A stretch of DNA of 64,000 bases. It comes from Stappia stellulata. GTDB taxonomy: Bacteria; Pseudomonadota; Alphaproteobacteria; Rhizobiales; Stappiaceae. The notes under the pieces were generated by a model, which was given only the letters and a program-made list of their open reading frames with translations, was not told where the DNA came from and did not search any database. Location: NCBI RefSeq assembly GCF_020176715.1, contig NZ_JAIVMF010000012.1, positions 1-64,000 of the forward strand. The letters are read 5' to 3'. Of the stretch, positions 59,770 to 64,000 are shown in pieces. Every line of letters begins with the position of its first letter. The first letter of the stretch is position 1. The position numbers and the translations under genes are program-made.

Positions 59770-60537
59770 CTAGGCCGCCTCGACCAGCTCGGCGCGCTGC
59801 TTTTCGGGCAGATAGGCGATCAGCATGTCGCGGATCAGCGCCGGGCTCTTGTTCTCGCGGATCTGCATGACGCCGTCGATGACCAGCGTCTGGTTGACTT
59901 CCTCGACGTCGAACTTGGAATCCAGCTTGTCCACGATCGGCAGGCAGACGACGTTGGAGATCAGCGCGCCGTAGAGCGTCGTCAAAAGCGCGATCGCCAT
60001 CGAGGGGCCGATGGTGGAGGGGTCGTCCATGGTCGCCAGCATCTGCACCAGGCCGACAAGCGTGCCGATCATGCCGAAGGCCGGGGCGGAATCGCCGAGC
60101 GCCTTGAACACCTTCTTGCCCGCCTGCAGCCGGTCCAGATAGAGGTCGCGCTCCCGCTCCATGCTGTCCTTGATGAAATCGGCCTCATAGCCGTCGGCTA
60201 TATATTGCACGCCCTTGGCAAGGGCCGGATCGCTGACCTCGACGTTCTCCAGGCCGAGCGGGCCCGACTTGCGAACGGTGTCGGCCAGGGTGGTGATTTC
60301 CTCGATCAGGTCGCGCGGGTTGACCTTCTTGTGGGTAAAGGCGGCCTTGCTGCCGACCACGAAGGCGCTGGTGATGCCGGAAAGCGGAAAGCGCACCAGC
60401 GTTGCCGCGAAGCCTCCGCCCATCACGATCAGCATCGACGGGACGTCGATGAACTGCGTGATGTTGCCGCCAAGCAGAATGGCGATAACCACGACGGTGA
60501 AGGCGGCGACAATGCCGATGATTGAACTGAGATCCAT
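59770..60537 (-). CDS. motA: Flagellar motor protein MotA-type (MotA/PomA)
   Basis: A 255-residue stator subunit with four helices (first at MDLSSIIGIVAAFTVVVIAILL). It has the cytoplasmic loop with basic/acidic contacts for FliG and GDSAPAFGMIGTLVGLVQMLATMDDPSTIGPSMAIALLTTLYGALI, the conserved third and fourth helices with the Pro. Length and the MIVMGGGFAATLVRFP segment fit MotA/PomA. AGGATC lies just before the ATG at 60537, which is chosen over a longer frame. It is co-encoded with MotB. Ion use (H+ or Na+) is not clear from sequence. Confidence 0.9.
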   Translation of the reverse strand: MDLSSIIGIVAAFTVVVIAILLGGNITQFIDVPSMLIVMGGGFAATLVRFPLSGITSAFVVGSKAAFTHKKVNPRDLIEEITTLADTVRKSGPLGLENVEVSDPALAKGVQYIADGYEADFIKDSMERERDLYLDRLQAGKKVFKALGDSAPAFGMIGTLVGLVQMLATMDDPSTIGPSMAIALLTTLYGALISNVVCLPIVDKLDSKFDVEEVNQTLVIDGVMQIRENKSPALIRDMLIAYLPEKQRAELVEAA

Positions 60538-60704
60538 GATCCTACCACGCTCCGGAAACCATTCCGATCGACTGGAAGCAGGGCAGATCATAGGCTCGTC
60601 AGGGCTAATCAATCCCTAAGCGGATGAAAAGCAAACGATGAGAATGCCGAAAAAAAGATCAAGGTAAACAGAGTATAAAGCACCTCAACCTGAAGGCGGT
60701 CCGG

Positions 60705-61712
60705 TCAGGCGACGCCATGGCGCAACAAATCGTGCAGGTGAATGATGCCGACCGGACGCTCGTCCTGGACGACGAATACGGCGGTGATCGAGGTGCGATT
60801 GATGAACTCCATCGCGGAGGCGACCAGCAGGTCGGTCCCGATCGTCTTGGGGCCCCGGGTCATGACGTCGCCGGCGGTCTTTTCGAGGAAATCGCTGCTC
60901 AGATGGCGGCGCAGGTCGCCGTCGGTGATGATGCCGATCAGCTTTCCGTCCGCATCGACGATGCCGAGCACGCCGAAGCCCTTCTGGGTGATCAGCACGA
61001 TGGCGTCGCGCATCGAGGTCTCGGCCGTCGTCAGGGGAAGCTTGTCGCCGGAATGCATGATGTCGCGCGCATGCAGCAGCGTCGCGCCGAGCCGGCCGCC
61101 GGGATGGTAGATCTTGAAATCCTGGGCGGTGAAGCCGCGCGCCTCGAGCAGGGCAATGGCCAGCGCGTCGCCGGTCGCCATCTGCAGCAGGGTGGAGCTG
61201 GTCGGGGCCAGGCCGTGCGGGCAGGCCTCCTCGACCTTGGGAAGGGAAAGCACGATGTCGGCGGCGGAGCCGAGCGCGCTGTCGATGCGCGAGGTCATCG
61301 CGACGAGCGGCACCTTGAAGCGCCGGGTATAGGCGATGGTGGCGGCCAGTTCCTGGGTCTCGCCCGACCAGGAGATCGCCAGCACCACGTCCTGGTCCGT
61401 GATCATGCCGAGATCGCCGTGGCTTGCCTCGGTTGCGTGAACGAAGGAGGCCGGCGTTCCGGTCGAGGCGAAGGTCGCGGCGATCTTGGCGCCGACGTGA
61501 CCGCTCTTGCCGACGCCGGTGACGATGACGCGGCCGGTCGCCTTGACAATGGTCTCGACGGCGCGCGCGAAGGGGTCCGCCAGACCGTTGGCCAAGGCCT
61601 CGCGCAGGATGCCAAGGCCGGCCAGTTCCGTATCGATCGTGCGCAGCGACGAGGACCGGGCCGAACCCGGGTCGTGCGGGCGCGAAGGGGACTGAAGCTT
61701 GGCTGCCGTCAT
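60705..61712 (-). CDS. kdsD: Arabinose-5-phosphate isomerase (KdsD/GutQ family)
   Basis: A 335-residue cytosolic isomerase that converts ribulose 5-phosphate to arabinose 5-phosphate, the entry to Kdo and lipopolysaccharide. The N-terminal SIS domain has VIVTGVGKSGHVGAKIAATFASTGTPASFVHATEASHGDLGM (Lys, Glu and His catalytic region, about residues 62-104). Two CBS domains follow (about 205-330: MRDAIVLITQKGFGVLGIVDADGKLIGIITDGDLRRHL, then ITAVFVVQDERPVGIIHLHDLL). The start at 61712 has GAGAG upstream. It is divergent from the porin gene. Confidence 0.93.
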   Translation of the reverse strand: MTAAKLQSPSRPHDPGSARSSSLRTIDTELAGLGILREALANGLADPFARAVETIVKATGRVIVTGVGKSGHVGAKIAATFASTGTPASFVHATEASHGDLGMITDQDVVLAISWSGETQELAATIAYTRRFKVPLVAMTSRIDSALGSAADIVLSLPKVEEACPHGLAPTSSTLLQMATGDALAIALLEARGFTAQDFKIYHPGGRLGATLLHARDIMHSGDKLPLTTAETSMRDAIVLITQKGFGVLGIVDADGKLIGIITDGDLRRHLSSDFLEKTAGDVMTRGPKTIGTDLLVASAMEFINRTSITAVFVVQDERPVGIIHLHDLLRHGVA

Positions 61713-61965
61713 GGTCTCTCAATCCAGTGATTTCCTGCCGCCGGTCTTACCCGCCGCGCGCTCTTCCGGCAAGCGTCGGCATGCGGACAGGCGATCCGGC
61801 GGGCCGCGCGACCTGCGGGGGCGCGTTGCGCGGTCATTTCCCGTCTCTCGCACGGACGGTCTGCCGGACCCTCGCGCGCGTCGGCAACGCTTGGTTAACC
61901 TTAACAGATCATGATCATGGCCAAAGTGGGCCGTGGTCGCCCGCCGTTCCCGAATGGTCCCGTTT
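61713..61965. other. Divergent spacer between kdsD and the porin gene
   Basis: No gene is visible. The region contains a GGTTAACC-type repeat (TTGGTTAACCTTAAC, near 61891-61905) and a perfect GATCATGATC palindrome around 61907-61916. Promoters for both genes are expected here but none can be assigned securely. Confidence 0.35.
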
Positions 61966-63444
61966 ATGAACCGGTTTGTCGCGCCCGTCCTTGTTGCCGT
62001 CCTTCTTGCCGCACCCGCGCAAACGGTGCGCGCGCAGGATGCGCCGTTGCGCGGCAGCCTGGGCGGGGCGGCGCCGCAGGGAACCGTCTTCGCCCAGGAC
62101 GATCTCGGGGGCGACGGGACCGAGGACGATACGGGCGGGGCTGACGATCCCGGCGCCCGTGCGCCGGCGCTCGATACCGATGCCGGCGAGGTGGCCGAGC
62201 CGCTGGCCGAGGCCGGCCGGATCCGCGCCGTGCAGCCGTTTTCCGAGCGCTTGCGGGCCGTGTCGCGGCGCGGCGCGACCGGAGGCGGCGGGTCGCTGAT
62301 CAATGACGTCTACGACGGCGACACGCAGCGCGATGCGCCGCGCGGCATCCGCGTCGGCTCTTTCCTGCTCTACCCGGAGCTTTTCACCGGGCTTGGCTGG
62401 ACCGACAACCGCTCCGGCGACACCTCGGGAACATCGGGGCTGCTCTACCGGATCGCGCCGACGCTGCGGGCGCAGTCGGACTGGTCGCGGCACAGCCTCG
62501 GCGTGAATTTTCGCGGCAGTTTCACCGCCTACCCCGACAGCACGGTCGAGGCGGATCCGAGCGCGACGCTCGATGCGCTGCTGCGGCTGGACGTCAGCGA
62601 CCGCACCGAGGTGGATGTATCGGCGCGCTACGGATTGTCGCTGGAAGACAGCGGCAGCGCCGAGGCCACCGGCGGCGGGCGCGACATTCACGAACTGGGC
62701 GGCGGGCTTGCGCTGCGCCGGTCGGTCGGGCTGATCGGCGCCGAACTGCGCGGCCAGGTCGATTCCACCGTCTATTCCGGCGGCAACTCCACCGCCGCCA
62801 ACCGGGAGCGCGACAACGCGCTGTTTTCCGCAACGCTCAGGCTCGACAGCAATACGGGCGCCGGGCTCCAGCCCTTCGTGGAGGGCAGTCTGTTCACCCG
62901 CCGCTACTTCGAGCGCTGCACGGATCTGACCCTTTGCGCGGATCGCGATTCCAAGGGATATGCCCTGCGTGCCGGCATCGCCTTCGACGCCGGCGGCAAG
63001 ATCACCGGCGACATCGGTGCCGGCTGGCGCAGCGAAACGCTCGACGATACCCGTCTGGCGCGGCTGGAGGGACTGACGGTGGACGGATCGCTGATCTGGT
63101 CGCCGACGCGCCTGACCACGGTCACCGCCACGCTTGCGACCAACCTCGCGCCGTCGACCATTTCCGGCACGCCCGGATCGCTGCTTTACTCGGGCGACCT
63201 GCGGCTCGCGCACGGATTTTCCGATGCAGTGTCGGGCGAGATTGGCATCGGCCTGTCGCGGCGAGACTACGCCGGCATCCGCCTGATCGAGGACGAGGCG
63301 AGCGCCACCGCGGCGCTGACCTGGGCGCTGACCTCGAATGTCGCCGTGCAGGGGCGCTACACGTTCCGCCGCTTCAGTTCGACGACGCCGGGGGCCGGCT
63401 ACAGCGAAAATGCAATCGAGGGCGGATTGCGGTTTCGCCATTGA
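61966..63444 (+). CDS. Outer-membrane beta-barrel protein (BBP2-like porin)
   Basis: A 492-residue outer-membrane protein. Residues 1-23 are a signal peptide (MNRFVAPVLVAVLLAAPAQTVRA). After an acidic, low-complexity periplasmic segment (about 30-95) comes the barrel with alternating strands, starting GSFLLYPELFTGLGWTDNRSGDTSGTSGLLYRIAPTLRAQSDWSRHSLGVNFRG (about 120-175) and ending in GGLRFRH. The pattern matches the putative beta-barrel porin 2 family, often encoded near envelope polysaccharide genes. The ATG at 61966 is chosen for its signal peptide. It is followed by a lytic transglycosylase. Confidence 0.8.
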   Translation: MNRFVAPVLVAVLLAAPAQTVRAQDAPLRGSLGGAAPQGTVFAQDDLGGDGTEDDTGGADDPGARAPALDTDAGEVAEPLAEAGRIRAVQPFSERLRAVSRRGATGGGGSLINDVYDGDTQRDAPRGIRVGSFLLYPELFTGLGWTDNRSGDTSGTSGLLYRIAPTLRAQSDWSRHSLGVNFRGSFTAYPDSTVEADPSATLDALLRLDVSDRTEVDVSARYGLSLEDSGSAEATGGGRDIHELGGGLALRRSVGLIGAELRGQVDSTVYSGGNSTAANRERDNALFSATLRLDSNTGAGLQPFVEGSLFTRRYFERCTDLTLCADRDSKGYALRAGIAFDAGGKITGDIGAGWRSETLDDTRLARLEGLTVDGSLIWSPTRLTTVTATLATNLAPSTISGTPGSLLYSGDLRLAHGFSDAVSGEIGIGLSRRDYAGIRLIEDEASATAALTWALTSNVAVQGRYTFRRFSSTTPGAGYSENAIEGGLRFRH

Positions 63445-63540
63445 GCGCCACTTATTCGAGTTACGGGGCGCTGGGGGGCGCGCGTGATCCTTTGCCGGAC
63501 CAGAGCCGGGCGAAGATCTGAAACCACACCAGGAGTTTGG

Positions 63541-64000
63541 ATGACTGTCTTGCGCATTTTCCGGAAAGCTGCCGCGGCGTTCAGCGGGTTGCCCCGGCGC
63601 TCGGCTGGCCGGCTGCCGCTGGCGGCGCTGACAGCCGCGGTGACATTTAGCGCCGGCGCACTCTCCCCGGCGGCGGCGGACACGGACTTCAACCGCTGGG
63701 TCGAGGGCTTCTGGCCCGTCGCACGCGACGCCGGCGTCGGGCGCGATACCTATCGGCGCGCCTTCCAGGGCGTGACGCCCGATCCCGACACGATCCGCCT
63801 GATGAACAAGCAGTCGGAATTCGTCAAGCCGATCTGGGAATATCTCGCCTCCGCGGTCTCCGACACGCGCGTCGAGAAGGGGCGCGAGATGCTCAGCGCT
63901 TATGCCCCCCAACTGGCGGCGATCGAGCAGCGCTACGGCGTCGATCGCGAGGCGGTCGTGGCGATCTGGGGCATGGAGACTAACTACGGCTCCTTCATGG
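63541..64000 (+). CDS. Lytic murein transglycosylase (MltB-type), partial
   Basis: The first 153 codons of a peptidoglycan-degrading enzyme; the right edge cuts the gene. A signal-type N-terminus (residues 1-45) is followed by DTDFNRWVEGFWPVARDAGVGRDTYRRAFQGVTPDPD and the catalytic core opening RYGVDREAVVAIWGMETNYGSFM, where Glu is the acid residue. This is the MltB/SltB fold, acting in the periplasm on murein strands. AGGAG lies upstream of the ATG at 63541. The gap of 96 bases to the porin gene suggests co-transcription. Confidence 0.88.
   Translation, partial: MTVLRIFRKAAAAFSGLPRRSAGRLPLAALTAAVTFSAGALSPAAADTDFNRWVEGFWPVARDAGVGRDTYRRAFQGVTPDPDTIRLMNKQSEFVKPIWEYLASAVSDTRVEKGREMLSAYAPQLAAIEQRYGVDREAVVAIWGMETNYGSFM

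Noticed and set aside
61890-61905. TTAACCTTAAC near the porin gene as a CtrA site
   Set aside because: The TTAA half-sites are only two bases apart, not seven, so the consensus is not met.

Overview
The window is high-GC, densely packed bacterial chromosome with no rRNA, tRNA, CRISPR, phage or insertion-sequence signal that I could see. Gene content suggests an alphaproteobacterium of the Hyphomicrobiales, perhaps a Stappiaceae-like marine or soil heterotroph. The grounds are a CyaC-type heme/Fe-S adenylate cyclase, a CtrA-type box (TTAA-N7-TTAAC), TakP-like TRAP transport, many ABC transporters for organic nitrogen compounds, and ArgE/HemH/KdsD/MotAB of alphaproteobacterial flavour. The taxonomic placement is inference.

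Layout. 1-5764 (minus): redox-responsive adenylate cyclase, overlapped by an ArgE-type deacylase, then a peptide-type ABC importer cut by the window edge. 5880-16845: a nitrogen-heterocycle region. Minus-strand creatininase-fold protein, 8-oxoguanine-type deaminase and RidA face a plus-strand run of NMT1-type ABC importer, cytosine-deaminase-like amidohydrolase, FAD oxidoreductase, two flavodoxin-fold oxidoreductases and a MarR regulator. 16865-28417: chromate transporter, drug/metabolite exporter, LacI regulator with a 2-hydroxyacid dehydrogenase, a 29-residue membrane ORF behind a CtrA box, aminotransferase, Ogt, a COG0523 zinc-type GTPase with a WD40 partner, DUF2937, LysR and a Leu/Phe/Val-type dehydrogenase.

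28739-34170: DUF1007 plus a NicO-family Ni/Co transporter, a DMT exporter, then a cobalt-type nitrile hydratase operon (alpha with a His-rich tail, beta, accessory protein) and a PuuD-like hydrolase. 34389-39396: a 2-oxoacid-type TRAP transporter with oversized membrane subunits. 39630-43091: a fused indolepyruvate:ferredoxin oxidoreductase. 43126-45809: an OmpR-type regulator and a hybrid kinase, divergent from 46074-54524, which holds an acyl-CoA synthetase, a complete branched-chain-type ABC importer and a PaaK-like protein lacking the usual ATP-loop motif. 2-oxoacid import, oxidative decarboxylation to acyl-CoA and CoA ligation are thus encoded next to one another.

54658-64000: two stand-alone receiver proteins, ferrochelatase, an SPFH/NfeD pair, an isolated MotA/MotB stator pair, KdsD, a putative beta-barrel porin and a partial lytic transglycosylase.

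The most unusual items are the nitrogen-heterocycle island, the TRAP permease with an approximately 340-residue coiled-coil tail, the PaaK-like protein with an altered motif, the cobalt hydratase beside a Ni/Co transporter, and the CtrA-box/29-residue ORF.
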